Below, piece by piece: positions 42,053 through 51,278 of a stretch of DNA of 64,000 nt. Origin of the DNA: Flavobacteriales bacterium. Lineage in GTDB: Bacteria > Bacteroidota > Bacteroidia > Flavobacteriales_F > PHOS-HE28. The notes below the pieces were generated by a model that worked only from the letters and a program-made list of their open reading frames with translations, did no database searches and had not been told where the DNA came from. Every line of letters starts with the position of its first letter. Within the stretch, counting starts at the first letter, position 1. The position numbers and the translations under genes are program-made. The stretch covers positions 1 through 64,000 of the forward strand of contig JAGNSU010000009.1 in assembly GCA_017987895.1 (NCBI GenBank). Reading direction: 5' to 3'.

Positions 42053-42523
42053 TCAGTGCCCCAATGGTGAACGCCCACTATCCGGCTGCGCTGGCGTTGC
42101 GTTGCGCTCCAGATGCGTGACGAAGTAGGTGGTCTCACCACGCCACGGCAGTCGTGCATAACGTTCCACATAGTGCAGGTTCACCCGTTCGCCGCTCAAC
42201 GAAGCTTCTTCGAGCTCGCGGTAGAGCGCATCCTCCCCCGTTTCCACGCTGAAATTGAACACCTCGCTCAATGCGCTGGTCCCCGCGCCTGCGGCACCGA
42301 AGGTCTGTAGGTTCATCTGCCCTTCCCAGGTCTTGAACACCATGCCGCGTTTGCTCAATTTGATCACCATGCCGCTGCGGCTGCCTTCGCTGTAGCTCGC
42401 GTAGTAAAGGAACAGCACCCACGCGATCAGTAACGCCCCCACTACGAGCAGCAGGCGCCATGCGGTGCGTTTCAACATGCTACCGAACGATCGCTTCGGG
42501 GTGGGTGTGGTCGTATCGCTCAT
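42053..42523 (-). CDS. Conserved membrane-anchored protein of unknown function
   Basis: 156 residues: one helix (LLLVVGALLIAWVLFLYYASY) and a periplasmic part with the conserved block YSEGSRSGMVIKLSKRGMVFKTWEGQMNL. This block recurs in many Bacteroidota proteins, some of which carry an unsupported label of 6-phosphogluconate dehydrogenase. No catalytic motif is visible. Monocistronic, divergent from the CDF transporter gene. Confidence 0.7.
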   Translation of the reverse strand: MSDTTTPTPKRSFGSMLKRTAWRLLLVVGALLIAWVLFLYYASYSEGSRSGMVIKLSKRGMVFKTWEGQMNLQTFGAAGAGTSALSEVFNFSVETGEDALYRELEEASLSGERVNLHYVERYARLPWRGETTYFVTHLERNATPAQPDSGRSPLGH

Positions 42524-42552
42524 GTGCTAAAGATAGGCGTGGAGCCTGGACG

Positions 42553-42560
42553 TACTTTCG
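42553..42560 (+). promoter_or_regulatory. -7 promoter element of the CDF transporter gene
   Basis: TACTTTCG, four bases before GTG 42565. It also shows that the frame start at 42460 is not the real start. Confidence 0.6.
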
Positions 42561-42564
42561 CGGT

Positions 42565-43464
42565 GTGTCGCACCACGATCATGCGCATGGGCATGCCCAC
42601 CCACATGCGCCCGCTACCGGGACATTGCGCGCGGCCTTCTTCCTCAACCTGTCCTTCACGTTGGTGGAACTGGCCGGGGGACTGTGGACCAACAGCTTCG
42701 CCGTGCTCAGTGATGCGCTGCATGATCTGGGCGATTGCCTGGTCCTAGGCACCGCGTGGTATCTGCAACGCGTGGCTTTGAAGGGACGCGATGCGCACTA
42801 CAGTTATGGCTATGCCCGCTACAGCATGCTGGGAGGCTGGGGCAGCGCCATGGTTCTGCTCCTCGGCGCGATGCTCGTGTTCGGTGCGGCCATCCCGCGG
42901 TTGCTGCATCCGCCGCTGCCCTACACCCAAGGCATGATGGCCCTCGCCGTGTTCGGCCTGGTGATGAACGGCGCCGCCGCGTGGATGCTGCATCGCGGCT
43001 CTTCGCTGAACGAACGCGGAGCCTACCTCCACCTGCTCGAGGATGTGCTCGGCTGGGCAGCGGTATTGGTGGGTGCGGTCGCGATGTACTTCACGCGATG
43101 GGCGGTGATCGATCCGTTGCTCAGCATGGCCATCAGCGCGTTCATCGCGGTGAACGCCTTGCGCACCCTGCGGGCCGGCACGGGCATTCTCATGCAGCGT
43201 TTACCGGAACACGTCGATGCCGAACGCATCCGCACCGCGCTCACCGCACTGCCGCATGTGCGCGATGTACATGACCAGCATGCCTGGTCGCTGGACGGGA
43301 ACTACGTGGTGCTTACCGTTCATTTGGTGGTGGACACCACTGATGCCGACCTCCTCCGCAGCGTGAAGGAGCAAGCACGCCATGCCTTGCACCACCAGGG
43401 CGTGCATCATGCCACCATTGAGATGGAACAGCCGGATGAGGTCTGCGAACTCCAGAGCCACTAG
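42565..43464 (+). CDS. Cation diffusion facilitator (CDF) family metal efflux transporter
   Basis: 299 residues from GTG 42565. A His-rich N-terminus (SHHDHAHGHAHPHAP) precedes six membrane helices. The metal site motifs are SDALHDLGD in helix 2 (D50, H53/D54, D57) and LHLLEDVLGW in helix 5. The cytosolic C-terminal domain contains LPHVRDVHDQHAWSLDGNYVVLTVHLVV. This is the zinc/cadmium/cobalt exporter type (CzcD/ZitB-like); the metal cannot be fixed. The small protein gene follows after 1 bp. Confidence 0.93.
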   Translation: MSHHDHAHGHAHPHAPATGTLRAAFFLNLSFTLVELAGGLWTNSFAVLSDALHDLGDCLVLGTAWYLQRVALKGRDAHYSYGYARYSMLGGWGSAMVLLLGAMLVFGAAIPRLLHPPLPYTQGMMALAVFGLVMNGAAAWMLHRGSSLNERGAYLHLLEDVLGWAAVLVGAVAMYFTRWAVIDPLLSMAISAFIAVNALRTLRAGTGILMQRLPEHVDAERIRTALTALPHVRDVHDQHAWSLDGNYVVLTVHLVVDTTDADLLRSVKEQARHALHHQGVHHATIEMEQPDEVCELQSH

Positions 43465-43465
43465 T

Positions 43466-43615
43466 ATGGACCTCCGCAAGTCCATGTTCCGTGGGCTGGC
43501 ACGTTTGAACAAAGCGCTGCTGCCGAAGTTGTGGAGCAAGGACTTGATCCGGCTTACACCGCTCCAAAAGGCGCTGGTGGCCTACCGCTATTGGGTGACG
43601 CGCAACGCGCTCTAG
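43466..43615 (+). CDS. Small conserved basic protein (49 aa)
   Basis: MDLRKSMFRGLARLNKALLP followed by KLWSKDLIRLTPLQKALVAY and RYWVTRNAL. The arrangement (F.GLARLNKALLP...L.KAL.AYRYWVT.NAL) recurs in small Bacteroidota proteins, sometimes given a doubtful SsrA-binding label. Net positive and probably helical. It starts 1 bp after the CDF gene stop and is followed by a terminator hairpin, so it is the last cistron of that unit. Confidence 0.65.
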   Translation: MDLRKSMFRGLARLNKALLPKLWSKDLIRLTPLQKALVAYRYWVTRNAL

Positions 43616-43632
43616 AACAGGCTCAAAAGCAC

Positions 43633-43668
43633 ATCGCCCCCGCCGTTCCATAGAACAACGGGGGCGAT
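43633..43668. terminator. Bidirectional terminator hairpin
   Basis: Arms ATCGCCCCCG (43633-43642) and CGGGGGCGAT (43659-43668), with inner complementary bases CGTTC/GAAC, lie between convergent stops at 43615 and 43684. Confidence 0.7.
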
Positions 43669-43683
43669 CGAGAGAAGCGACGA

Positions 43684-45075
43684 TCAGCGCAGCACCAACC
43701 TTCGCGAGGCGGAGCCCGTGCTGTTGATCACGCGCAGTACGTAGAGACCGGCGCGCAGCTCGCTTAGATCAAGCACCTGCCGCAGGGTGCGCTGGCCTTC
43801 GCTGCGCAAATTGGTGGTGTAGGCGATGCGGCTGTCGGCGTTCAGCACCTCGACACGCAGGTCTTCCAATGGATCGGACGAGCCCAGGTCCATGGTCACG
43901 ATCCCTTCCGTGGGGTTGGGCAACAGTTCGAAACGATCGAGCCCCGCCATCCGCTCCTCCATACCAACGGTACAATCGACCGATGTGGAGTCGAGCAGCA
44001 CCACTTCCACATACGCGGTATCTGAGGGACAGAAAGGACTCGTAACGATGTAGGTGTAGATACCTCCACCATTGATCGCCGGGATGATCTCGACCATGTA
44101 GCTCCCCAGAATGAACGGACCGGTATACCATGTACCGGATTGGTTCGGCGTTCCCGTAAGCCCCGTGCTCAAGGCGAAAATGGAATCGTTCTCGCACACC
44201 TCTACTGTATTGCCAGTACCTGCGCTAGGCGGCACTTCCAATGTTACCGTTACACTCGCGCTTACAGTAGGGCAGGGTGCGGTGCCCGGCAATGTGTAGG
44301 TATAGACCCCTTGTTGATCGGCAAGCGGGTTGAACTGTGGCCCATGGTTCTGCCCATTGAACGACCATTGGCCACCGGGATCGGGCGTACCTCCCAAATA
44401 AGAGAACAGGGTTATGGGTGCCCCTCCCTGGCACACACTGGCATAGCCTGACGTGCCGGGGTCGTTCGTCTGCGGCACATACTGCACATAAACCTGCTGG
44501 TACGCAGAGGTGCAGGGTGGTAAAACCTCGATGGAATAGGTGTAATACCCCTCCAGTGACACACCCGGATCGAAGGTCGCGCTACACGGCTGGTTCAAGG
44601 GATCGGTCCAGGACCCGCCGGGGTCCGCACCGGTGAGCAGCGTGAACAAGTTGAAGTTGGGGTCAGAGGTGCATACCGTGTCGGAGCCGAACTGTCCAGC
44701 ATCCGGATTGACACCGGCCGTCACCACCTTCGCGATGGTCTCAGTATCCACGATCGTACCGTTCACATCCATCTGGATGATGAAGGTGTAGGAGCCGGGC
44801 GCGTACGGTCCGAACGGCCCTACCGGCTGGCTGAAACTGGCCGGGCCTCCGCCCGGCGAAACCAAGAGCGGAATGGTAATGGTGTTACCGACTTGGCTGT
44901 AGCCGAACGATTGCGGCGATGCACCACCGGGAATGTTGCCGTTGATGGTGATCATCACTAGGTTGCACTCCGAGATGTTGTTCGGGCTGAACGTGACACT
45001 GGTGAGTTGGCCCTGCCCGGAGCAGAGCGAAGCGAAGGACACGATGCCGGTGACGAGCGTAAGGGTGCGGAGCAT
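43684..45075 (-). CDS. Secreted T9SS cargo protein with repeated PKD/Ig-like modules
   Basis: 463 residues from ATG 45075 (signal peptide MLRTLTLVTGIVSFASLCSG). Three or so repeated modules carry (A/T)DPGGSWTDP, PDPGGQWSFNG and TPNQSGTWYTGP cores, related in style to the repeats of the giant protein at 12.9-16.3 kb; each contains a paired cysteine. The C-terminal ~80 residues (FELLPNPTEGIVTMDLG ... LSELRAGLYVLRVINSTG) are a type A sorting domain. Surface protein, ligand unknown. Confidence 0.87.
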   Translation of the reverse strand: MLRTLTLVTGIVSFASLCSGQGQLTSVTFSPNNISECNLVMITINGNIPGGASPQSFGYSQVGNTITIPLLVSPGGGPASFSQPVGPFGPYAPGSYTFIIQMDVNGTIVDTETIAKVVTAGVNPDAGQFGSDTVCTSDPNFNLFTLLTGADPGGSWTDPLNQPCSATFDPGVSLEGYYTYSIEVLPPCTSAYQQVYVQYVPQTNDPGTSGYASVCQGGAPITLFSYLGGTPDPGGQWSFNGQNHGPQFNPLADQQGVYTYTLPGTAPCPTVSASVTVTLEVPPSAGTGNTVEVCENDSIFALSTGLTGTPNQSGTWYTGPFILGSYMVEIIPAINGGGIYTYIVTSPFCPSDTAYVEVVLLDSTSVDCTVGMEERMAGLDRFELLPNPTEGIVTMDLGSSDPLEDLRVEVLNADSRIAYTTNLRSEGQRTLRQVLDLSELRAGLYVLRVINSTGSASRRLVLR

Positions 45076-45144
45076 GAATGGCTTTCTTTTGTCGACCGCA
45101 AGGTAATAGGGCGGGACCAAGTTGTGCCACCACCTTCGCCGTCA

Positions 45145-47241
45145 ATGAGGCACATCGCATTGTGGACAGCCTTGATCGTATGGGCCCTCGGGCCAGCGGT
45201 GGCGCAGGGGTTGTTGGTCAATGAAGTGTGTCCCATCTGCCCGCTGGTCCCCGGTGCGAAGGGGTGGGTGGAGCTCATCAATAACGGGCCGACCACGGTC
45301 GAATTAGAGGGCGTGGTCCTACAGGTCGGGCCGTACAGAGCGCAACTGGATACCCAACGCCTGCTCGCTCCCGGCATGCTACATCTCATCTCGCTGAACC
45401 CCACTTCCGACGGTCCACACGCAAAGCCGCTCGCCTTATCCGCATCGGGGGGAAGCCTTCTGCTCTTCGCCGCAGGAGGCACGAGGATGCTCGATGCTTT
45501 CACCTGGCCTGCGGTGTCGCCCGGGATCTCGGTCGGCCGATGGCCGGACGGCGGGGCGGACTGGAGCTTTTTCCCAACACCTGGACCCGGCGAACCGCAG
45601 GGTTCCGCTCTGCCACGCATACACGCACGGGCTCCCGCGCCCACCATCCAATTGCGCCCTGGAGCCCTGGAGATCGAGGCTTGCGAAGGATGCGAGGTAA
45701 GGTACACCACAGACGGCGCACCGCCGGAAGGACCACGGGCGCAAGCCTACCATGGCCCGCTCGACACATCCGGGATCGCGGTTTTGCGTACGTCGGCATC
45801 GCGTAGTGATCTTCTGTCCTCGCAGGCAACTCCCTGGGTCAAAGACATGGATGATGCCGGGGTCGCGGTCCTGATCGATCCTGAGGACTTGTGGGATGCC
45901 GAGAGCGGCCTCCTCGCCGAAGGTGAACGCGCCAATTTCGCACGCGAAGGACCGGCTTGGACCCGTACCGCCCAGTTGGTAATGCGCAACAGGCAGATCG
46001 AAGTGGATCGACCCGTCGCTCTGCGCGTGTCCGGCAGTGGTTCGCGGAGTTTCGCGAAGCGGTCCTTCAATGTGTCCGGCAGCGCAACGCTTGGCAGCAG
46101 AGGTCAATTGAGGCTTCCGGACAGTACCCCATGGAACAATCTGGTACTGCGCGCCGATGCCACGCCGCACGCCATGTTGCACAATCTGCTCGCCACTGAA
46201 TTGGTCCATCGTGCCGGCGACCGGCTGGCGGTGCAACCGGGAACCGCGGTGCCGCTCTATTTGAACGGCGCCTACTGGGGAGCCTATCGCGCGATGCCCG
46301 CCAAGAACGAGGAACTGTTGTGCAAGTTGAGCGGAGCGGAGAAGCTTGACATTGTGGAGGGTGCGGAAGGACGCATCGTGCGCGGCGGGCGAACACACTA
46401 TGAACACGCCATGGCCTTGTTGGAGCGCGCAGCTCCGCTGGACAGCCTGGCGGCCCTGATCGACGTGGAGAGCCTGATCGAACTAGCATGCTTCGACCTA
46501 TGGACAGGCCGTGCGGACGCCGACCTGAACATGCGTTGCTATCGCCCCGCGCAACCCGGTGGGCGGTGGCGCTGGGTGCTCTATGACATGGATCTGTGGG
46601 CGCCGCCGGACGATCCGAGCGTGGAGCGCCTCTGCGATGGCCACTTCCCCTCCGCACCTTATTTGCCCCAGCTGCTCGGACATCCCGAACTGCGCCCGCT
46701 GCTGCTTGCGCGATTAAGCACGTTGCTCGCCACGGTGTTCTCGGAGGCGCAAGCCCTACCGCTGGCGGACAGTCTGTATCGCGCGCATGCCGTCCTGCTC
46801 ATGTCCGATCATCAGCGGTGGAAGGACGCGATGGAGGTGCCGCTACCCGAAGAGACACAGGCCGTGATCAAGGAGCATATTACGCGGCGCGCGGAGTTCC
46901 TGCTCCGGGACCTCGCGAGGTACGTTGGCATACGCGCCACTGAGATCCGCATCACCGCGCCGTCCGCGCACGAGGGATCGATGGTTCTGGAAGGGATCGT
47001 GCTCACCCCGGGCAAACATGTCCTCCGCACTTTCGAACACGTACCGTTACGATGGCGCGCCGTGCCAGCAGAAGGCATGGAGTTCGCGGGCTGGAAGGGG
47101 ATCGATGCGACCCTGCCCGAGGTATCCGTCAGAGCCGGCACGGCGAACCAGGTGCAACCCCTGTTCCGCGCGGAAGGCCGGTCAGGCCGGAACGGCCTGC
47201 AGCAACGACTCGAAGATCGCCTTGCCGTCCGTGTTCCCTAG
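45145..47241 (+). CDS. CotH-like secreted protein with lamin-tail domain, 3' end overlapping purQ
   Basis: 698 residues from ATG 45145 (signal peptide [20 protein letters not shown]). Residues ~20-130 resemble a lamin-tail domain ([11 protein letters not shown]...WVELINNGP). Residues ~165-210 match a chitobiase C-terminal-like CHB_HEX domain. The central part fits CotH kinase-like proteins: [21 protein letters not shown] and [12 protein letters not shown] carry motifs linked to nucleotide/metal binding. Unlike its relatives it has no T9SS sorting domain: the last ~20 codons run antisense through the 3' end of purQ, suggesting loss of the original C-terminus. CACCTTCG ends six bases before ATG. 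Confidence 0.8.
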   Translation: MRHIALWTALIVWALGPAVAQGLLVNEVCPICPLVPGAKGWVELINNGPTTVELEGVVLQVGPYRAQLDTQRLLAPGMLHLISLNPTSDGPHAKPLALSASGGSLLLFAAGGTRMLDAFTWPAVSPGISVGRWPDGGADWSFFPTPGPGEPQGSALPRIHARAPAPTIQLRPGALEIEACEGCEVRYTTDGAPPEGPRAQAYHGPLDTSGIAVLRTSASRSDLLSSQATPWVKDMDDAGVAVLIDPEDLWDAESGLLAEGERANFAREGPAWTRTAQLVMRNRQIEVDRPVALRVSGSGSRSFAKRSFNVSGSATLGSRGQLRLPDSTPWNNLVLRADATPHAMLHNLLATELVHRAGDRLAVQPGTAVPLYLNGAYWGAYRAMPAKNEELLCKLSGAEKLDIVEGAEGRIVRGGRTHYEHAMALLERAAPLDSLAALIDVESLIELACFDLWTGRADADLNMRCYRPAQPGGRWRWVLYDMDLWAPPDDPSVERLCDGHFPSAPYLPQLLGHPELRPLLLARLSTLLATVFSEAQALPLADSLYRAHAVLLMSDHQRWKDAMEVPLPEETQAVIKEHITRRAEFLLRDLARYVGIRATEIRITAPSAHEGSMVLEGIVLTPGKHVLRTFEHVPLRWRAVPAEGMEFAGWKGIDATLPEVSVRAGTANQVQPLFRAEGRSGRNGLQQRLEDRLAVRVP

Positions 47242-47871
47242 TCGCGCGTCGGCTGCGCGCTCGGGGTGCGGCATCATGCCGAAGACATTGCGTCCCTCGT
47301 TGGTCACCCCTGCGATGCTGTCCCGGCTTCCGTTCGGGTTCGCTTCCAAGGTCACTTGCCCGGCGGCATCGCAGTAGCGGAACAGCACTTGATCCTTGTC
47401 CTGGATCCGTTTGATCTGGTCCGTAGCAGCGAAATACCGGCCCTCACCATGTGCGATGGGGATGCGGAGCGCCTTGCGTTGGATAGAAGCGGTGAGCGGC
47501 GTGCGGCGCGTCGCCGGGGTGATATGCACGTTGCGGCAGATGAACCGCTGTCCGTCATTGTGCAGCAACGCCCCGGGCAACAACCCGGCCTCGCAAAGCA
47601 CTTGGAAGCCGTTGCATACACCGAAGACAAGCCCTCCCTTTTTCGCATGGGCGGCCACCTCCTGCATGATCGGTGAGAACCGGGCGATGGCGCCGGAACG
47701 CAGGTAGTCCCCGTAGGAAAAGCCGCCGGGGAGCACGATCAGTTCGCACCCTTTCAGGTCGTGCTCCTTGTGCCAAAGGCGTTCCACCTTCTTTCCCAGG
47801 GTGGTGCCCAGCACATGCACCATGTCCTCATCGCAGTTGGACCCCGGAAAAATGACGACCCCACACTTCAT
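47182..47871 (-). CDS. purQ: Phosphoribosylformylglycinamidine synthase subunit PurQ
   Basis: 229 residues from ATG 47871 ([17 protein letters not shown], the conserved start). Class I glutamine amidotransferase: the nucleophile Cys is in [17 protein letters not shown], the His/Glu pair in [10 protein letters not shown], and [17 protein letters not shown] is also diagnostic. It supplies ammonia for the FGAM synthase step of purine synthesis. It is a separate subunit rather than part of a large PurL fusion; purL is not in the window. The 3' 60 bp overlap the CotH-like gene on the other strand. Confidence 0.94.
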   Translation of the reverse strand: MKCGVVIFPGSNCDEDMVHVLGTTLGKKVERLWHKEHDLKGCELIVLPGGFSYGDYLRSGAIARFSPIMQEVAAHAKKGGLVFGVCNGFQVLCEAGLLPGALLHNDGQRFICRNVHITPATRRTPLTASIQRKALRIPIAHGEGRYFAATDQIKRIQDKDQVLFRYCDAAGQVTLEANPNGSRDSIAGVTNEGRNVFGMMPHPERAADARLGNTDGKAIFESLLQAVPA

Positions 47872-47910
47872 GCGCCTTGCCCCCGGCGGAAAGTGCGCGG
47901 GATGCATGGG

Positions 47911-47918
47911 CAAAAGTA
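47911..47918 (-). promoter_or_regulatory. -7 promoter element of purQ
   Basis: TACTTTTG on the minus strand, 39 bases before ATG 47871, overlapping the start of the gap after the DUF6427 gene. Confidence 0.5.
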
Positions 47919-47920
47919 GC

Positions 47921-48892
47921 TCACGCCCACTGCCCGGCCAGCGCTACCGCCAGCAGTGCATAAACCGCCAGCTCGGCCAACCAGGTCCTGCGCGCTGTTT
48001 GCAAGGGGTACGCGAGCAGAATGGCCATGGGGCAGGCTACGAGCACCCCCGGCATGGGCCGCCCGAGCAGCCATTGTAGACCGAGCAACAAGGCCATGGC
48101 GAAAGCGAACGCCAGATACGCCGCCCGGGCGTTCTTCTCGCGCATGATGCTGCGCCCATATAGCCGCGCGAACGCGATCGTCGCCGGCAACGCCACCAGG
48201 GCCACCAGCACAGGTGCGATGCGGTCATGAAGAAGCCCGACATCCGTGTCTGACGATCGGACGACCGACATCGTGGCCGCGAGGTGCCACGATCCTGGAG
48301 CGAACAACCCGGCAAGGGACCACGCGGAGATCATCACCACCCCGATGCCCAAGACGGGCACCAGATAATCGCGCCAGCCGAACGGTCGCATCACCGCGGT
48401 CGAGGCCCACAGAACCACTAGGAGGAAGCTATACGGTGCATAGAACAACGCCGCCAGACCCACAAGCGCCCCTGCATCGAAGAGATCGCCCAGCGCCCGG
48501 GCCCGCCCTTGTGTTCCCCACGTTCGGCGTAGCGCGAACAACACCAAGGGCATGCCGAGCAAGGCGGGGTCCGGGGCCATATGCCAAGGCCCAATGGCCA
48601 AAAGGAGGGGGAAAAGCAGCGCGGCCAAATGGTTGCGCCGCTCGAACAGTTCCCGGTCGTTCGCCAAGGCGTCCACCTGCACCGCGAGCCCCATGGTGAC
48701 GAGCGCCCCGATCAGCGCCGCGCTCCAGGGCACGGTCGCGAAAAGGCGGGCGAACGGCTGGTAGAACAGCATGTGCTGTCCCGGTTCCACGGGCGATCCT
48801 TTCCACAACACCCCGGACCACAGTGCCGGCACCAGCACCAACAGGCCCAGCAGCAGCGTGGGTTGATGGGTCCGGTAGATGCGTACGAGCAT
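47921..48892 (-). CDS. DUF6427-like multi-pass membrane protein
   Basis: 323 residues with about nine to ten membrane helices. The start LVRIYRTHQPTLLLGLLVLVPALW and the internal VLVVLWASTAVMRPFGWRDYLVPVLG fit the Bacteroidota family DUF6427. In this phylum the family is usually found beside a tiny membrane protein (DUF6341) and purD, as seen here across the strand switch. No function is known. Confidence 0.72.
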   Translation of the reverse strand: MLVRIYRTHQPTLLLGLLVLVPALWSGVLWKGSPVEPGQHMLFYQPFARLFATVPWSAALIGALVTMGLAVQVDALANDRELFERRNHLAALLFPLLLAIGPWHMAPDPALLGMPLVLFALRRTWGTQGRARALGDLFDAGALVGLAALFYAPYSFLLVVLWASTAVMRPFGWRDYLVPVLGIGVVMISAWSLAGLFAPGSWHLAATMSVVRSSDTDVGLLHDRIAPVLVALVALPATIAFARLYGRSIMREKNARAAYLAFAFAMALLLGLQWLLGRPMPGVLVACPMAILLAYPLQTARRTWLAELAVYALLAVALAGQWA

Positions 48893-48945
48893 GCGTGGCG
48901 ATCCGGCTGCGATCCTATCTTTGGCCGCACTTAAGCCCTTCCTCC

Positions 48946-49128
48946 ATGCGTGCGATCTGGTTCGGCGTCGGACACTTCTTCCAGGACACCTTCGACTGGT
49001 TCCTTACACCGTTCGGCTGGATGCCTCCCATTCTTTTCACACTGGTGCTGACTTTCGGGTTCTTCTATTGGCTGGTGCTACAGGGGCGCTACAACCGCAA
49101 AGCGAGAGAGACGGGCAGCCGCGCCTGA
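48946..49128 (+). CDS. Small membrane protein (DUF6341-like)
   Basis: 60 residues from ATG 48946: amphipathic start (MRAIWFGVGHFFQDTFDWFLTPF), one clear helix (PPILFTLVLTFGFFYWLVL), basic tail. The longer frame (from 48823) overlaps the divergent gene and the TATCTTTG promoter element at 48916-48923. Position between DUF6427 and purD supports the DUF6341 assignment, which is otherwise based on general resemblance. Confidence 0.65.
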   Translation: MRAIWFGVGHFFQDTFDWFLTPFGWMPPILFTLVLTFGFFYWLVLQGRYNRKARETGSRA

Positions 49129-49133
49129 TCCGA

Positions 49134-50450
49134 TCAGGCCTGCTGAGCCGCGCTCGTCTTCACGGTTGGTTGCCGCACCAGGTCGTGACCGATGTCGTGG
49201 CGGTGCTGTTTTCCTTCGAAATCGATCAACGTGGTCTGTAAGTAGGTGTTCAGGATCGCGTGTTCCAGATCCTTGCCCACGGCGGTCACCGCGACCACAC
49301 GCCCACCCGCGGTCACCAAGCCTTTGGGACCTTCCGCTGTACCGGAGTGGAACACGAGCGCGTCCTTCACCAGGTCAAGACCCACAATGGGGCGACCCGT
49401 CAGCACCTTGCCCGGATAGTTCTCGCTGGCCAGCACCACGGTCACACAGGTGCGATCATCCACATCCACATGGCGTTCGCTCAGGGTATTGCTCGCGATC
49501 CCCTCGAACAGATCGAGCAGGTCGCTCCGTAGCCGCGGCAGGATCACCTCCGCTTCGGGATCGCCCAAACGCACATTGTACTCGATCACATAAGGCTCGC
49601 CGTTCACGTTCATCAGGCCCATGAAAATGAAGCCCTGGTACGGAATGCCTTCCGCAGCCAGACCGCGCACGGTGGGTGCGGCGATGCGGTCGTGCACCTT
49701 CTGCATGAAGTCCTTATCCGCGAAAGGCACAGGAGATACCGCACCCATACCGCCGGTGTTCGGGCCGGTGTCGCCATCGCCGATGCGCTTGTAGTCCTTC
49801 GCGGCCGGCAACATCTTGAAAGCGGTGCCATCGGTGATCAGAAAGGCGCTTACCTCGATGCCTTTCAAATGGTCCTCGATCACCACCGTGTCGCCCGCGC
49901 TACCGTATTTGCCTTCCTGTAGCATATGCTTCAGCACGCGCGCCGCCTCGGCACGGTCCTCGGTGATCACCACGCCCTTGCCTGCGGCCAGTCCGTCGGC
50001 TTTCAGCACATAGGGAGGACGCACACGTTCCAGGTGCTCCACGGCTTCTTTCAATTCGCCTTTGCGGAAGGTGCGGTGCGCCGGCGTGGGGATGTTGTGC
50101 CGGAACATGAACTCCTTCGCGAAGTCCTTGCTGCCTTCCAACTGCGCGCCGATCTTCCGCGGACCGATCACTGTGACTTTGCCCGCCAACTTCGGATCGT
50201 CCGCGATGCGGTCGTGCAAACCATCTACCAAGGGCCCCTCTGGACCCACCACCACGATGCTGATGTTCTTGCCGAGCAGGAAGGTGCGAAGCCCTTTCTG
50301 ATCCTCCAGATCGAGGTCCACCAACCTGCCATGCCGTTTCATGCCGGGGTTGCCCGGGGCGATGTAGAGAGCATCGAGCAACGAGCTCTGCGCGAGTTTC
50401 CAAGCCAGCGCGTGCTCGCGGCCACCGCTACCGATCAACAGGACATTCAT
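49134..50450 (-). CDS. purD: Phosphoribosylamine-glycine ligase
   Basis: 438 residues from ATG 50450 (MNVLLIGSGGREHALAWKLAQS, the invariant start). ATP-grasp enzyme: PYVLKADGLAAGKGVVI, TGPNTGGMGAVSP and VIEYNVRLGDPEAEVILPRL are the family signatures. It makes glycinamide ribonucleotide, step 2 of purine synthesis; purQ lies 1.3 kb away in a separate unit. The stop is 6 bp from the convergent small membrane protein gene. Confidence 0.95.
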   Translation of the reverse strand: MNVLLIGSGGREHALAWKLAQSSLLDALYIAPGNPGMKRHGRLVDLDLEDQKGLRTFLLGKNISIVVVGPEGPLVDGLHDRIADDPKLAGKVTVIGPRKIGAQLEGSKDFAKEFMFRHNIPTPAHRTFRKGELKEAVEHLERVRPPYVLKADGLAAGKGVVITEDRAEAARVLKHMLQEGKYGSAGDTVVIEDHLKGIEVSAFLITDGTAFKMLPAAKDYKRIGDGDTGPNTGGMGAVSPVPFADKDFMQKVHDRIAAPTVRGLAAEGIPYQGFIFMGLMNVNGEPYVIEYNVRLGDPEAEVILPRLRSDLLDLFEGIASNTLSERHVDVDDRTCVTVVLASENYPGKVLTGRPIVGLDLVKDALVFHSGTAEGPKGLVTAGGRVVAVTAVGKDLEHAILNTYLQTTLIDFEGKQHRHDIGHDLVRQPTVKTSAAQQA

Positions 50451-50511
50451 CGTTCCGCGCTTTCGGGCAAAGGAACGCATGAAGAAGGCTGCGCTCCGGC
50501 CCTTGTTTTCA

Positions 50512-50546
50512 ACAGCGAAGCCGACCTGTTGGGTCGGCTTCGCTGT
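50512..50546. terminator. Strong hairpin after the redoxin gene
   Basis: Perfect 15-bp arms ACAGCGAAGCCGACC and GGTCGGCTTCGCTGT with loop TGTTG, starting 18 bp past the minus-strand stop at 50565. A short run TTGAAAAC follows. The strongest simple hairpin in the window; probably the terminator between the redoxin gene and purD. Confidence 0.75.
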
Positions 50547-50564
50547 GCGTTATGCACGATCGGT

Positions 50565-51194
50565 TCAATGCTGGTGCTCCACGCGCTTGATGCTGCAACC
50601 GATGTTGCGCGTGGTGGCCGGATCGATGGGTTTGCCCGCTGCCAGATTGGTGATGGCATTGCGCACATACGGCACCTGCACTTTGGAAGCGCTCTCCACA
50701 TTGTCGTCGATGGCGCCTTTGTAAACGAGCTTCATGTCCTTATCGAAGAGGAACACATGCGGGGTGGTGCGCGCGCCAAAAGCATCGGCTACCGCATGGC
50801 CTTTGTCCAACAAGTAGTAGTGGGTGTACTTCTTCTCAGTGAAGTGCGCCTTCATATCCTCCAGGCCATCGCCCATGGCGCGCTTGGCCTCGTTGCTGTT
50901 CACCAATGCCAGACCCACGCCGTTCTGCCGGGCGAATACGCCCAGTTCCGGATAGCGGCCCTCCCAACCTTCGCTGCCTTCGCTGCCCACCACGAACGGG
51001 CAGGTGTTGCAGGTGAAGACCACGAGCAGTCCGTTCTTGGCGGCCAGTTGCTTCAGGTTGAACTCCTTGCCGCTCACGTCCATCATGGGGTGGTCGGCCA
51101 TCGGCAGGGCATCGCCGATGTTCATGTCTTTCAGTTCTCCATGCGGGGTGAAGGCCATCAGGGTCAGGGCGGATAGGGCAGCGATCTTGATCAT
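50565..51194 (-). CDS. Thioredoxin-family (AhpC/TSA-like) secreted protein
   Basis: 209 residues with a weak signal peptide (MIKIAALSALTLMAFTPHG). The thioredoxin-fold body contains LLVVFTCNTCPFVVG with a CNTC motif, then THYYLLDKGHAVADAFGARTTPHVFLFDKDMKLVYKGAIDDN. This is the redoxin family often annotated as thioredoxin family protein in Bacteroidota. Probably periplasmic. TACCTTCG (51230-51223) lies 28 bases upstream. Confidence 0.87.
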   Translation of the reverse strand: MIKIAALSALTLMAFTPHGELKDMNIGDALPMADHPMMDVSGKEFNLKQLAAKNGLLVVFTCNTCPFVVGSEGSEGWEGRYPELGVFARQNGVGLALVNSNEAKRAMGDGLEDMKAHFTEKKYTHYYLLDKGHAVADAFGARTTPHVFLFDKDMKLVYKGAIDDNVESASKVQVPYVRNAITNLAAGKPIDPATTRNIGCSIKRVEHQH

Positions 51195-51266
51195 CGGTCA
51201 GGGGTTGTGCGGAATAGACGCACGAAGGTAGCCATGCGTTCGCCGATCGGGAAAGCGGCGTGGCGG

Positions 51267-51274
51267 TAAGTTCG
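51267..51274 (+). promoter_or_regulatory. -7 promoter element of the TauE/SafE permease gene
   Basis: TAAGTTCG, four bases (CTCC) before GTG 51279. Confidence 0.5.
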
Positions 51275-51278
51275 CTCC

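Noticed and set aside
49926-51176. 416-residue plus-strand frame across purD and the redoxin gene
   Set aside because: Antisense to two well supported genes, no motif.
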